Shown: piece by piece, positions 48,301 through 62,200 of the stretch | How the letters are laid out: each line of letters starts with the position of its first letter | Position numbering within the stretch: the first letter of the stretch is position 1 | Assembly: GCA_032622095.1 (NCBI GenBank) | Contig: CP136069.1 | Location: 10,122,036-10,186,035, forward strand | Length of the DNA: 64,000 nucleotides | Direction: 5' to 3' | Source of the DNA: Siphonodentalium dalli | Lineage: Eukaryota; Mollusca; Scaphopoda; Gadilida; Siphonodentaliidae | Program-made: the position numbers and the translations under genes | The notes under the pieces: model-generated | What the model was told of the DNA's origin: nothing | What the model saw: only the letters and a program-made list of their open reading frames with translations | Database searches by the model: none

Positions 48301-51300
48301 TGAGGTTAGGCTGCCTACAGTAACTATGAGGTTTGGCTGCCTACAGTAACTATGAGGTTAGGCTGCCTACAGTAACTATGAGGTTAGGCTGCCTACAGTA
48401 ACTATGAGGTTAGGCTGCCTACAGTAACTATGAGGTTAGGCTGCCTACAGTAACTATGAGGTTAGGCAGCCTACAGTAACTATGAGGTTAGGCTGCCTAC
48501 AGTAACTATGAGGTTTGGCAGCCTACAGTAACTATGAGGTTAGGCAGCCTACAGTAACTATGAGGTTTGGCAGCCTACAGTAACTATGAGGTTTGGCTGC
48601 CTACAGTAACTATGAGGTTTGGCTGCCTACAGTAACTATGAGGTTAGGCTGCCTACAGTAACTATGAGGTTAGGCAGCCTACAGTAACTATGAGGTTAGG
48701 CTGCCTACAGTAACTATGAGGTTAGGCAGCCTACAGTAACTATGAGGTTAGGCTGCCTACAGTAACTATGAGGTTAGGCTGCCTACAGTAACTATGAGGT
48801 TAGGCTGCCTACAGTAACTATGAGGTTAGGCTGCCTACAGTAACTATGAGGTTAGGCTGCCTACAGTAACTATGAGGTTAGGCTGCCTACAGTAACTATG
48901 AGGTTTGGCAGCCTACAGTAACTATGAGGTTAGGCTGCCTACAGTAACTATGATGTTAGGCTGCCTACATTAACTATGAGGTTAGGCAGCCTACAGTAAC
49001 GATGATGTTAGGCTGCCTACAGTAACTATGATGTTAGGCTGCCTACAGTAACTATGATGTTAGGCTGCCTACAGTAACTATGAGGTTAGGCTGCCTACAG
49101 TAACTATGAGGTTAGGCAGCCTACAGTAACTATGAGGTTTGGCAGCCTACAGTAACTATGAGGTTTTGGCTGCCTACAGTAACGATGAGGTTAGGCTGCC
49201 TACAGTAACTATGAGGTTAGGCTGCCTACAGTAACTATGATGGTTAGGCAGCCTACAGTAACTATGAGGTTTGGCTGCCTACAGTAACTATGAGGTTTGG
49301 CTGCCTACAGTAACTATGAGGTTAGGCAGCCTGCAGTAACTATGAGGTTTGGCAGCCTACGGTAACTATGAGGTTTGGCAGCCTACAGTAACTATGAGGT
49401 TAGGCAGCCTACAGTAACTATGAGGTTAGGCTGCCTACAGTAACTATGAGGTTAGGCAGCCTACAGTAACTATGAGGTTAGGCTGCCTACAGTAACTATG
49501 AGGTTTGGCTGCCTACATTAACGATGAGGTTAGGCTGCCTACAGTAACTATGAGGTTAGGCAGCCTACAGTAACTATGAGGTTTGGCTGCCTGCAGTAAC
49601 TATGAGGTTAGGCTGCCTACAGTAACTATGAGGTTAGGCTGCCTACAGTAACTATGAGGTTAGGCTGCCTACAGTAACTATGAGGTTAGGCAGCCTACAG
49701 TAACTATGAGGTTTGGCTGCCTACATTAACTATGAGGTTAGGCTGCCTACAGTAACAATGAGGTTTGGCTGCCTACAGTAACAATGAGGTTAGGCTGCCT
49801 ACAGTAACAATGAGGTTTGGCAGCCTACAGTAACGATGAGGTAAGGCAGCCTACAGTAACTATGAGGTTTGGCTGCCTACAGTAACGATGAGGTTAGGCT
49901 GCCTACAGTAACTATGAGGTTTGGCTGCCTACAGTAACTATGAGGTTTGGCTGCCTACAGTAACTATGAGGTTAGGCTGCCTACAGTAACTATGAGGTTT
50001 GGCAGCCTACAGTAACTATGAGGTTTGGCTGCCTACAGTAACTATGAGGTTTGGCTGCCTACAGTAAATATGAGGTTAGGCTGCCTACAGTAACGATGAG
50101 GTTAGGCTGCCTACAGTAACTATGAGGTTTGGCTGCCTACAGTAAATATGAGGGTTAGGCTGCCTACAGTAACTATGATGTTTGGCAGCCTACAGTAACT
50201 ATGAGGGTTAGGCTGCCTACAGTAACTATGAGGTTAGGCTGCCTACAGTAACTATGAGGTTAGGCAGCCTACAGTAACTATGAGGTTAGGCTGCCTACAG
50301 TAAATATGAGGTTAGGCAGCCTGCAGTAACTATGAGGTTAGGCTGCCTACAGTAACTATGAGGTTAGGCTGCCTACAGTAAATATGAGGGTTAGGCTGCC
50401 TACAGTAACTATGAGGTTAGGCTGCCTACAGTAACTATGAGGTTAGGCAGCCTACAGTAACTATGAGGTTTGGCTGCCTACAGTAAATATGAGGGTTAGG
50501 CTGCCTACAGTAACTATGATGTTTGGCAGCCTACAGTAACTATGAGGGTTAGGCTGCCTACAGTAACTATGAGGTTAGGCTGCCTACAGTAACTATGAGG
50601 TTAGGCAGCCTACAGTAACTATGAGGTTAGGCTGCCTACAGTAAATATGAGGTTAGGCAGCCTGCAGTAACTATGAGGTTAGGCTGCCTACAGTAACTAT
50701 GAGGTTAGGCTGCCTACAGTAAATATGAGGGTTAGGCTGCCTACAGTAAATATGAGGTTAGGCTGCCTACAGTAACTATGATGTTAGGCTGCCTACAGTA
50801 ACTATGAGGTTTGGCTGCCTACAGTAACTATGAGGTAAGGCTGCCTACATTAACTATGAGGTTAGGCTGCCTACAGTAACTATGAGGTTTGGCTGCCTAC
50901 AGTAACTATGAGGTAAGGCTGCCTACATTAACTATGAGGTTAGGCTGCCTACAGTAACTATGAGGTTTGGCTGCCTACAGTAACTATGAGGTTAGGCTGC
51001 CTACAGTAACTATGAGGTTAGGCTGCCTACAGTAAATATGAGGTTTGGCTGCCTACAGTAACTATGATGTTAGGCTGCCTACAGTAACTATGAGGTTAGG
51101 CTGCCTACAGTAACTATGAGGTTAGGCTGCCTACAGTAACTATGAGGTTAGGCTGCCTACAGTAACTATGAGGGTTAGGCTGCCTGCAGTAACTATGAGG
51201 TTAGGCTGCCTACAGTAACTATGAGGTTAGGCTGCCTACAGTAACGATGAGGTTAGGCTGCCTACAGTAACTATGAGGTTAGGCAGCCTACAGTAACTAT

Positions 51301-54300
51301 GAGGTTAGGCTGCCTACAGTAACTATGAGGTTAGGCTGCCTACAGTAACTATGAGGTTAGGCTGCCTACAGTAACGATGAGGTTAGGCTGCCTACAGTAA
51401 CTATGAGGTTAGGCAGCCTACAGTAACTATGAGGTTAGGCTGCCTACAGTAACTATGAGGTTAGGCTGCCTACAGTAACGATGAGGTTAGGCTGCCTACA
51501 GTAACTATGAGGTTAGGCTGCCTACAGTAACTATGAGGTTAGGCTGCCTACAGTAACGATGAGGTTAGGCTGCCTACAGTAACTATGAGGTTAGGCTGCC
51601 TACAGTAACTATGAGGTTAGGCTGCCTACAGTAACGATGAGGTTAGGCTGCCTACAGTAACGATGATGTTAGGCTGCCTACAGTAACTATGAGGTTAGGC
51701 TGCCTACAGTAACTATGAGGTTAGGCTGCCTACAGTAACGATGAGGTTAGGCTGCCTACAGTAACTATGAGGTTAGGCTGCCTACAGTAACTATGAGGTT
51801 TGGCAGCCTACAGTAACTATGAGGTTAGGCTGCCTACAGTAACTATGAGGTTTGGCTGCCTACATTAACGATGAGGTTAGGCTGCCTACAGTAACTATGA
51901 GGTAAGGCTGCCTACAGTAACAATGAGGTTTGGCAGCCTACAGTAACAATGAGGTTTGGCAGCCTACAGTAACTATGAGGTTAGGCTGCCTACAGTAACT
52001 ATGAGGTTTGGCTGCCTACAGTAACTATGAGGTTAGGCTGCCTACAGTAACTACGAGGTTAGGCAGCCTACAGTAACTATGAGGTTAGGCTGCCTACAGT
52101 AACTATGAGGTTAGGCTGCCTACAGTAACTATGAGGTTAGGCAGCCTACAGTAACTATGAGGGTTAGGCTGCCTACAGTAACTATGAGGGTTAGGCTGCC
52201 TACAGTAACTATGAGGTTTGGCAGCCTGCAGTAACTATGAGGTTTGGCTGCCTACAGTAACTATGAGGTTTGGCTGCCTACAGTAACTATGAGGTTAGGC
52301 AGCCTACAGTAACTATGAGGTTAGGCTGCCTACAGTAACAATGAGGTTAGGCTGCCTACAGTAACAATGAGGTTTGGCAGCCTACAGTAACTATGAGGTT
52401 AGGCTGCCTACAGTAACGATGAGGTTAGGCTGCCTACAGTAACTATGAGGGTTAGGCTGCCTACAGTAACTATGAGGTTAGGCAGCCTACAGTAACTATG
52501 AGGTTTGGCTGCCTACAGTAAATATGAGGGTTAGGCTGCCTACAGTAACTATGATGTTTGGCAGCCTACAGTAACTATGAGGTTAGGCAGCCTACAGTAA
52601 ATATGATGGTTAGGCTGCCTACAGTAAATATGAGGTTAGGCAGCCTGCAGTAACTATGAGGTTAGGCTGCCTACAGTAACTATGAGGTTAGGCTGCCTAC
52701 AGTAAATATGAGGGTTAGGCTGCCTACAGTAAATATGAGGTTAGGCTGCCTACAGTAACTATGATGTTAGGCTGCCTACAGTAACTATGAGGTTAGGCTG
52801 CCTACAGTAACTATGATGTTAGGCTGCCTACAGTAACTATGAGGTTAGGCTGCCTACAGTAACTATGATGTTAGGCTGCCTACAGTAACTATGAGGTTAG
52901 GCTGCCTACAGTAAATATGAGGGTTAGGCTGCCTACATTAACTATGAGGTTAGGCTGCCTACAGTAACTATGAGGTTAGGCTGCCTACAGTAACGATGAG
53001 GTTAGGCTGCCTACAGTAACTATGATGTTAGGCTGCCTACAGTAAATATGATGGTTAGGCAGCCTACAGTAACTATGAGGTTAGGCTGCCTACAGTAACT
53101 ATGAGGTTAGGCTGCCTACAGTAACGATGAGGTTAGGCTGCCTACAGTAACTATGAGGTTAGGCTGCCTACAGTAACTATGAGGTTTGGCTGCCTACAGT
53201 AACTATGATGTTTGGCAGCCTACAGTAACTATGAGGTTAGGCTGCCTACAGTAACTATGAGGTTTGGCTGCCTACAGTAACTATGAGGTTTGGCTGCCTA
53301 CAGTAAATATGAGGTTAGGCAGCCTACAGTAACTATGAGGTTTGGCAGCCTACATTAACTATGAGGTTTGGCTGCCTACAGTAACTATGAGGTTTGGCTG
53401 CCTACATTAACTATGAGGTTAGGCAGCCTACAGTAACTATGAGGTTAGGCTGCCTACATTAACTATGAGGTTAGGCTGCCTACAGTAACTATGAGGTTAG
53501 GCTGCCTACAGTAACTATGAGGTTAGGCAGCCTACAGTAACTATGAGGTTAGGCAGCCTGCAGTAACTATGAGGTTAGGCTGCCTGCAGTAACTATGAGG
53601 TTTGGCAGCCTACAGTAACTATGAGGTTAGGCTGCCTACAGTAACTATTAGGTTAGGCTGCCTACAGTAACTATGAGGTTTGGCAGCCTACAGTAACGAT
53701 GAGGTTAGGCAGCCTACAGTAACTATGAGGTTTGGCAGCCTGCAGTAACTATGAGGTTAGGCTGCCTACAGTAACTATGAGGTTAGGCTGCCTACAGTAA
53801 CTATGAGGTTAGGCTGCCTACAGTAACTATGAGGTTAGGCAGCCTACAGTAACTATGAGGTTTGGCAGCCTGCAGTAACTATGAGGTTAGGCTGCCTACA
53901 GTAACAATGAGGTTTGGCAGCCTACAGTAACTATGAGGTTTAGGCAGCCTACAGTAACTATGAGGTTTAGGCAGCCTGCAGTAACTATGAGGTTTAGGCA
54001 GCCTACAGTAACTATGAGGTTTAGGCAGCCTACAGTAACTATGAGGTTTAGGCAGCCTACAGTAACTATGAGGTTTGGCAGCCTGCAGTAACTATGAGGT
54101 TAGGCTGCCTACAGTAACAATGAGGTTTGGCAGCCTACAGTAACTATGAGGTTAGGCAGCCTACAGTAACTATGAGGTTTGGCAGCCTGCAGTAACTATG
54201 AGGTTAGGCAGCCTACAGTAACTATGAGGTTAGGCAGCCTACAGTAACTATGAGGTTAGGCAGCCTACAGTAACTATGAGGTTTGGCTGCCTACAGTAAC

Positions 54301-54700
54301 TATGAGGTTTGGCAGCCTGCAGTAACTATGAGGTTAGGCAGCCTACAGTAACTATGAGGTTAGGCAGCCTACAGTAACTATGAGGTTAGGCAGCCTACAG
54401 TAACTATGAGGTTAGGCAGCCTACAGTAACTATGAGGTTAGGCAGCCTACAGTAACTATGAGGTTTGGCTGCCTACAGTAACTATGAGGTTTGGCAGCCT
54501 GCAGTAACTATGAGGTTAGGCAGCCTACAGTAACTATGAGGTTAGGCAGCCTACAGTAACTATGAGGTTAGGCAGCCTACAGTAACTATGAGGTTAGGCA
54601 GCCTACAGTAACTATGAGGTTTGGCTGCCTACAGTAACTATGAGGTTTGGCAGCCTACAGTAACTATGAGGTTTGGCTGCCTACAGTAACTATGAGGTTT
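48301..54700 (+). repeat. GAGG-TTAGG domain with CGATG clusters and a 2-kb-scale duplication
   Basis: GAGG returns as the majority. CGATGAGG units cluster at 51,240-51,740, with 130-bp pentamer spacing at 51,245 and 51,375. The signature GATGTTTGGCAGCC after AAATATGAGGG occurs at 50,177, 50,518 (341 bp later) and 52,553; following unit order from the last two matches after a two-unit difference. Five consecutive TTTAGGCAGCC 27-mers at about 53,937-54,062 are an isolated island of a form otherwise typical of the left part. Multimers spaced 182 and 156 bp occupy 54,280-54,620. Confidence 0.8.
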
Positions 54701-57700
54701 GGCAGCCTACAGTAACTATGAGGTTAGGCAGCCTACAGTAAATATGATGGTTAGGCTGCCTGCAGTAACTATGAGGTAAGGCTGCCTACAGTAACTATGA
54801 GGTTAGGCTGCCTACAGTAACTATGAGGTTAGGCTGCCTACATTAACTATGAGGTTTGGCTGCCTACAGTAACTATGAGGTTTGGCTGCCTACAGTAACT
54901 ATGCGGTTAGGCTGCCTACAGTAACTATGAGGTTAGGCAGCCTGCAGTAACTATGAGGTTAGGCAGCCTACAGTAACTATGAGGTTTGGCTGCCTACAGT
55001 AACTATGAGGTTTGGCTGCCTACAGTAACTATGAGGTTAGGCTGCCTACAGTAACTATGAGGTTAGGCAGCCTGCAGTAACTATGAGGTTAGGCAGCCTA
55101 CAGTAACTATGAGGTTAGGCTGCCTACAGTAACTATGAGGTTAGGCTGCCTACAGTAACTATGAGGTTAGGCTGCCTACAGTAACTATGAGGTTAGGCTG
55201 CCTACAGTAACTATGAGGTAAGGCTGCCTACAGTAACTATGAGGTTTGGCAGCCTACAGTAACTATGAGGTTAGGCTGCCTACAGTAACTATGAGGTTTG
55301 GCAGCCTACAGTAACTATGAGGTTAGGCTGCCTACAGTAACTATTAGGTTAGGCTGCCTACAGTAACTATGAGGTTTGGCTGCCTACAGTAACTATGAGG
55401 TTAGGCAGCCTACAGTAACTATGATGTAAGGCTGCCTACAGTAACTATGAGGTTTGGCTGCCTACAGTAACTATGAGGTTAGGCTGCCTACAGTAACTAT
55501 GAGGTTAGGCAGCCTACAGTAACTATGAGGTTAGGCTGCCTACATTAACTATGAGGTTAGGCTGCCTACAGTAAATATGAGGTAAGGCTGCCTACAGTAA
55601 CTATGAGGTTTGGCAGCCTACAGTAACTATGAGGTTAGGCTGCCTACAGTAACTATGAGGTTTGGCAGCCTACAGTAACTATGAGGTTTGGCAGCCTACA
55701 GTAACTATGAGGTTAGGCTGCCTACAGTAACTATGAGGTTAGGCAGCCTACAGTAACTATGAGGTTAGGCTGCCTACAGTAACTATTAGGTTAGGCTGCC
55801 TACAGTAACTATGAGGTTAGGCTGCCTACAGTAACTATGAGGTTTGGCAGCCTACAGTAACTATGAGGTTAGGCTGCCTACAGTAACTATGAGGTAAGGC
55901 TGCCTACAGTAACTATGAGGTTTGGCACCCTACAGTAACTATGAGGTTTGGCAGCCTACAGTAACTATGAGGTTTGGCAGCCTACAGTAACTATGAGGTT
56001 AGGCTGCCTACAGTAACTATGAGGTTAGGCAGCCTACAGTAACTATGAGGTTAGGCTGCCTACATTAACTATTAGGTTAGGCTGCCTACAGTAACTATGA
56101 GGTTAGGCTGCCTACAGTAACTATGAGGTTTGGCAGCCTACAGTAACTATGAGGTTAGGCTGCCTACAGTAACTATTAGGTTAGGCTGCCTACAGTAACT
56201 ATGAGGTTAGGCTGCCTACAGTAACTATGAGGTTAGGCTGCCTACAGTAACTATGAGGTTTGGCAGCCTACAGTAACTATGAGGTTTGGCTGCCTACAGT
56301 AACTATGAGGTTTGGCAGCCTACAGTAACTATGAGGTTAGGCTGCCTACAGTAACTATGAGGTTAGGCTGCCTACAGTAACTATGAGGTTAGGCTGCCTA
56401 CAGTAACTATGAGGTTTGGCAGCCTACAGTAACTATGAGGTTAGGCTGCCTACAGTAACTATTAGGTTAGGCTGCCTACAGTAACTATGAGGTTAGGCTG
56501 CCTACAGTAACTATGAGGTTAGGCTGCCTACAGTAACTATGAGGTTTGGCAGCCTACAGTAACTATGAGGTTTGGCTGCCTACAGTAACTATGAGGTTTG
56601 GCAGCCTACAGTAACTATGAGGTTAGGCTGCCTACAGTAACTATGAGGTAAGGCTGCCTACAGTAACTATGAGGTTTGGCAGCCTACAGTAACTATGAGG
56701 TTAGGCAGCCTACAGTAACTATGATGGTTAGGCTGCCTACAGTAACTATGAGGTTTGGCTGCCTACAGTAACAATGAGGTTAGGCTGCCTACAGTAACTA
56801 TTAGGTTAGGCTGCCTACAGTAACTATGAGGTTAGGCAGCCTACAGTAAATATGAGGTTAGGCAGCCTACAGTAACTATGAGGTTAGGCTGCCTACAGTA
56901 ACTATGAGGTTTGGCAGCCTACAGTAACTATGAGGTTTGGCAGCCTACAGTAACTATGAGGTTTGGCAGCCTACAGTAACTATGAGGTTAGGCTGCCTAC
57001 AGTAACTATGAGGTAAGGCTGCCTACAGTAACTATGAGGTTAGGCTGCCTACAGTAACTATGAGGTTTGGCAGCCTACAGTAACTATGATGTTAGGCTGC
57101 CTGCAGTAACTATGAGGTTAGGCTGCCTACAGTAACTATGAGGTTAGGCTGCCTACAGTAACTATGATGTTAGGCTGCCTACAGTAACTATGAGGTTTGG
57201 CAGCCTACAGTAACTATGATGTTAGGCTGCCTGCAGTAACTATGAGGTTAGGCAGCCTACAGTAACTATGAGGTTAGGCTGCCTACAGTAACTATGAGGT
57301 AAGGCTGCCTACAGTAACTATGAGGTTAGGCAGCCTACAGTAACTATGATGTTAGGCTGCCTGCAGTAACTATGAGGTTAGGCTGCCTACAGTAACTATG
57401 AGGTTTGGCAGCCTACAGTAACTATGATGTTAGGCTGCCTGCAGTAACTATGAGGTTAGGCAGCCTACAGTAACTATGAGGTTAGGCTGCCTACAGTAAC
57501 TATGAGGTAAGGCTGCCTACAGTAACTATGAGGTTAGGCTGCCTACAGTAACTATGAGGTTTGGCAGCCTACAGTAACTATGATGTTAGGCTGCCTGCAG
57601 TAACTATGAGGTTAGGCAGCCTACAGTAACTATGAGGTTAGGCTGCCTACAGTAACTATGAGGTAAGGCTGCCTACAGTAACTATGAGGTTAGGCTGCCT

Positions 57701-59200
57701 ACAGTAACTATGAGGTTTGGCAGCCTACAGTAACTATGATGTTAGGCTGCCTGCAGTAACTATGAGGTTAGGCTGCCTACAGTAACTATGAGGTTAGGCT
57801 GCCTACAGTAACTATGAGGTTTGGCAGCCTACAGTAACTATGAGGTTAGGCAGCCTACAGTAACTATGAGGTTAGGCTGCCTACAGTAACTATGAGGTTT
57901 GGCAGCCTACAGTAACTATGAGGTAAGGCTGCCTACAGTAACTATGAGGTTAGGCAGCCTACAGTAACTATGAGGTTAGGCAGCCTACAGTAACTATGAG
58001 GTTAGGCAGCCTACAGTAACTATGAGGTTTGGCAGCCTGCAGTAACTATGAGGTTAGGCTGCCTACAGTAACTATGAGGTTTGGCAGCCTACAGTAACTA
58101 TGAGGTTTGGCAGCCTACAGTAACTATGAGGTTTGGCAGCCTACAGTAACTATGAGGTTAGGCTGCCTACAGTAACTATGAGGTAAGGCTGCCTACAGTA
58201 ACTATGATGTTAGGCTGCCTGCAGTAACTATGAGGTTAGGCTGCCTACAGTAACTATGAGGTTAGGCTGCCTACAGTAACTATGAGGTTTGGCAGCCTAC
58301 AGTAACTATGAGGTTAGGCAGCCTACAGTAACTATGAGGTTAGGCTGCCTACAGTAACTATGAGGTTTGGCAGCCTACAGTAACTATGAGGTAAGGCTGC
58401 CTACAGTAACTATGAGGTTTGGCTGCCTACAGTAACTATGAGGTTTGGCAGCCTACAGTAACTATGAGGTTTGGCAGCCTACAGTAACTATGAGGTTAGG
58501 CTGCCTACAGTAACTATGAGGTTAGGCTGCCTACAGTAACTATGAGGTTAGGCTGCCTACAGTAACTATGAGGTTAGGCTGCCTACAGTAACTATGAGGT
58601 TAGGCAGCCTACAGTAACTATGAGGTTAGGCAGCCTACAGTAACTATGATGTTAGGCTGCCTGCAGTAACTATGAGGTTAGGCTGCCTACAGTAACTATG
58701 AGGTTAGGCTGCCTACAGTAACTATGAGGTTTGGCAGCCTACAGTAACTATGAGGTTTGGCTGCCTACAGTAACTATGAGGTAAGGCTGCCTACAGTAAC
58801 TATGAGGGTTAGGCAGCCTACAGTAACTATGAGGTTAGGCTGCCTACAGTAACTATGAGGTTAGGCTGCCTACATTAACTATGAGGTTAGGCTGCCTACA
58901 GTAACTATGAGGGTTGGCTGCCTACAGTAACTATGAGGTTAGGCTGCCTACAGTAACTATGAGGTTAGGCTGCCTACATTAACTATGAGGTTAGGCTGCC
59001 TACAGTAACTATTAGGTTAGGCTGCCTACAGTAACTATGAGGTAAGGCTGCCTACAGTAACTATGAGGTTAGGCTGCCTACAGTAACTATGAGGTAAGGC
59101 TGCCTACAGTAACTATTAGGTTAGGCTGCCTACAGTAACTATGAGGTAAGGCTGCCTACAGTAACTATGAGGTTAGGCAGCCTACAGTAACTATGAGGTT
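54701..59200 (+). repeat. GGTAAGG and ATTAGG block
   Basis: GAGGTAAGGCTGCC recurs many times here (also thinly at 35-42, 49-52 and 63 kb), and ACTATTAGG occurs at about 55,345, 55,787, 56,070, 56,176, 56,461, 56,801, 59,009 and 59,114. GATG-TTAGGCTGCC-TGCAG marks multimers spaced 130, 130, 78, 156 and 156 bp (57,091 to 57,741), all multiples of 26. The rare GGCACCC core near 55,925 is shared only with one unit near 37,812. Confidence 0.82.
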
Positions 59201-62200
59201 AGGCTGCCTACAGTAACTATGAGGTTTGGCTGCCTACAGTAACTATGAGGTTAGGCAGCCTACAGTAACTATGAGGTTAGGCTGCCTACAGTAACTATGA
59301 GGTTTGGCTGCCTACAGTAACTATGATGTTAGGCAGCCTACATTAACGATGAGGTTAGGCTGCCTACAGTAACTATGAGGTTAGGCTGCCTACAGTAACT
59401 ATGAGGTTTGGCTGCCTACAGTAACTATGAGGTTAGGCAGCCTACAGTAACTATGAGGTTAGGCAGCCTACAGTAACGATGAGGGTTTGGCTGCCTACAG
59501 TAACTATGAGGTTAGGCAGCCTACAGTAACGATGAGGGTTTGGCTGCCTACAGTAACTATGAGGTTAGGCTGCCTACAGTAACTATGAGGTTAGGCTGCC
59601 TACATTAACAATGAGGTTAGGCTGCCTACAGTAACGATGAGGGTTTGGCTGCCTACAGTAACTATGAGGTTAGGCTGCCTACAGTAACTATGAGGTTAGG
59701 CTGCCTACATTAACAATGAGGTTAGGCAGCCTACAGTAACGATGAGGGTTTGGCTGCCTACAGTAACTATGAGGTTAGGCTGCCTACAGTAACTATGAGG
59801 TTAGGCTGCCTACATTAACAATGAGGTTAGGCAGCCTACATTAACTATGAGGTTAGGCTGCCTACAGTAACTATGATGTTAGGCTGCCTACAGTAACTAT
59901 GATGTTAGGCTGCCTACAGTAACTATGAGGTTTGGCTGCCTACAGTAACTATGAGGTTTGGCAGCCTACAGTAACTATGAGGTTTGGCTGCCTACAGTAA
60001 CTATGAGGTTAGGCAGCCTACAGTAACTATGAGGTTAGGCTGCCTACAGTAACTATGAGGTTAGGCAGCCTGCAGTAACTATGAGGTTTGGCTGCCTACA
60101 GTAACTATGAGGTTAGGCAGCCTACAGTAACTATGAGGTTTGGCTGCCTACATTAACGATGAGGTTAGGCTGCCTACAGTAACTATGAGGTTTGGCAGCC
60201 TACAGTAACTATGAGGTTTAGGCAGCCTACAGTAACTATGAGGTTTGGCTGCCTATAGTAACTATGAGGTTAGGCTGCCTACAGTAACTATGAGGTTAGG
60301 CTGCCTACAGTAACTATGAGGTTTGGCTGCCTACAGTAACTATGAGGTTTGGCAGCCTACAGTAACTATGAGGTTTGGCTGCCTATAGTAACTATGAGGT
60401 TTGGCTGCCTACATTAACGATGAGGTTAGGCTGCCTACAGTAACTATGAGGTTTGGCAGCCTACAGTAACTATGAGGTTTAGGCAGCCTACAGTAACTAT
60501 GAGGTTTAGGCAGCCTACAGTAACTATGAGGTTTGGCTGCCTATAGTAACTATGAGGTTAGGCTGCCTACAGTAACTATGAGGTTAGGCTGCCTACAGTA
60601 ACTATGAGGTTTGGCTGCCTACAGTAACTATGAGGTTTGGCAGCCTACAGTAACTATGAGGTTTGGCTGCCTACAGTAACTATGAGGTTTGGCTGCCTAT
60701 AGTAACTATGAGGTTAGGCTGCCTACAGTAACTATGAGGTTAGGCTGCCTACAGTAACTATGAGGTTTGGCTGCCTACAGTAACTATGAGGTTTGGCAGC
60801 CTACAGTAACTATGAGGTTAGGCTGCCTACAGTAACTATGAGGTTAGGCTGCCTACATTAACGATGAGGTTAGGCTGCCTACAGTAACTATGATGTTAGG
60901 CTGCCTACAGTAACTATGAGGTTAGGCTGCCTACAGTAACTATGAGGTTAGGCAGCCTACAGTAACTATGAGGTTAGGCAGCCTACAGTAACTATGAGGT
61001 TAGGCAGCCTACAGTAACGATGAGGTTTGGCAGCCTACAGTAACTATGAGGTTTGGCTGCCTACAGTAACTATGAGGTTTGGCTGCCTACAGTAACTATG
61101 AGGTTAGGCTGCCTACAGTAACTATGAGGTTTGGCTGCCTACAGTAAATATGAGGTTAGGCAGCCTACAGTAACAATGAGGTTAGGCTGCCTACAGTAAC
61201 TATGAGGTTAGGCTGCCTACAGTAACTATGATGGTTAGGCTGCCTACAGTAACTATGAGGTTAGGCTGCCTACAGTAACTATGAGGTTTGGCTGCCTACA
61301 GTAACTATGAGGTTAGGCTGCCTACAGTAACTATGAGGTTTGGCTGCCTACAGTAACTATGAGGTTAGGCAGCCTACAGTAACAATGAGGTTAGGCTGCC
61401 TACAGTAACTATGAGGTTAGGCTGCCTACAGTAACTATGAGGTTAGGCTGCCTACAGTAACGATGAGGTTAGGCTGCCTACAGTAACTATGAGGTTAGGC
61501 TGCCTACAGTAACTATGAGGTTAGGCTGCCTACAGTAACGATGAGGTTAGGCAGCCTACAGTAACTATGAGGTTAGGCTGCCTACAGTAACTATGAGGTT
61601 AGGCTGCCTACAGTAACTATGAGGTTAGGCTGCCTACAGTAACTATGAGGTTAGGCTGCCTACAGTAACGATGAGGTTAGGCTGCCTACAGTAACGATGA
61701 GGTTAGGCTGCCTACAGTAACGATGAGGTTAGGCTGCCTACAGTAACTATGAGGTTAGGCTGCCTACAGTAACTATGAGGTTAGGCTGCCTACAGTAACT
61801 ATGAGGTTAGGCAGCCTACAGTAACAATGAGGTTAGGCTGCCTACAGTAACTATGAGGTTAGGCTGCCTACAGTAACTATGAGGTTAGGCTGCCTACAGT
61901 AACTATGAGGTTAGGCTGCCTACAGTAACTATGAGGTTAGGCTGCCTACAGTAACTATGAGGTTAGGCTGCCTACAGTAACTATGATGGTTAGGCTGCCT
62001 ACAGTAACTATGAGGTTAGGCTGCCTACAGTAACTATGAGGTTAGGCAGCCTACAGTAACTATGATGTTAGGCTGCCTACAGTAAATATGATGGTTAGGC
62101 TGCCTACAGTAACTATGAGGGTTAGGCTGCCTACAGTAACTATGAGGTTTGGCTGCCTACAGTAACTATGATGTTAGGCTGCCTACAGTAACTATGAGGT

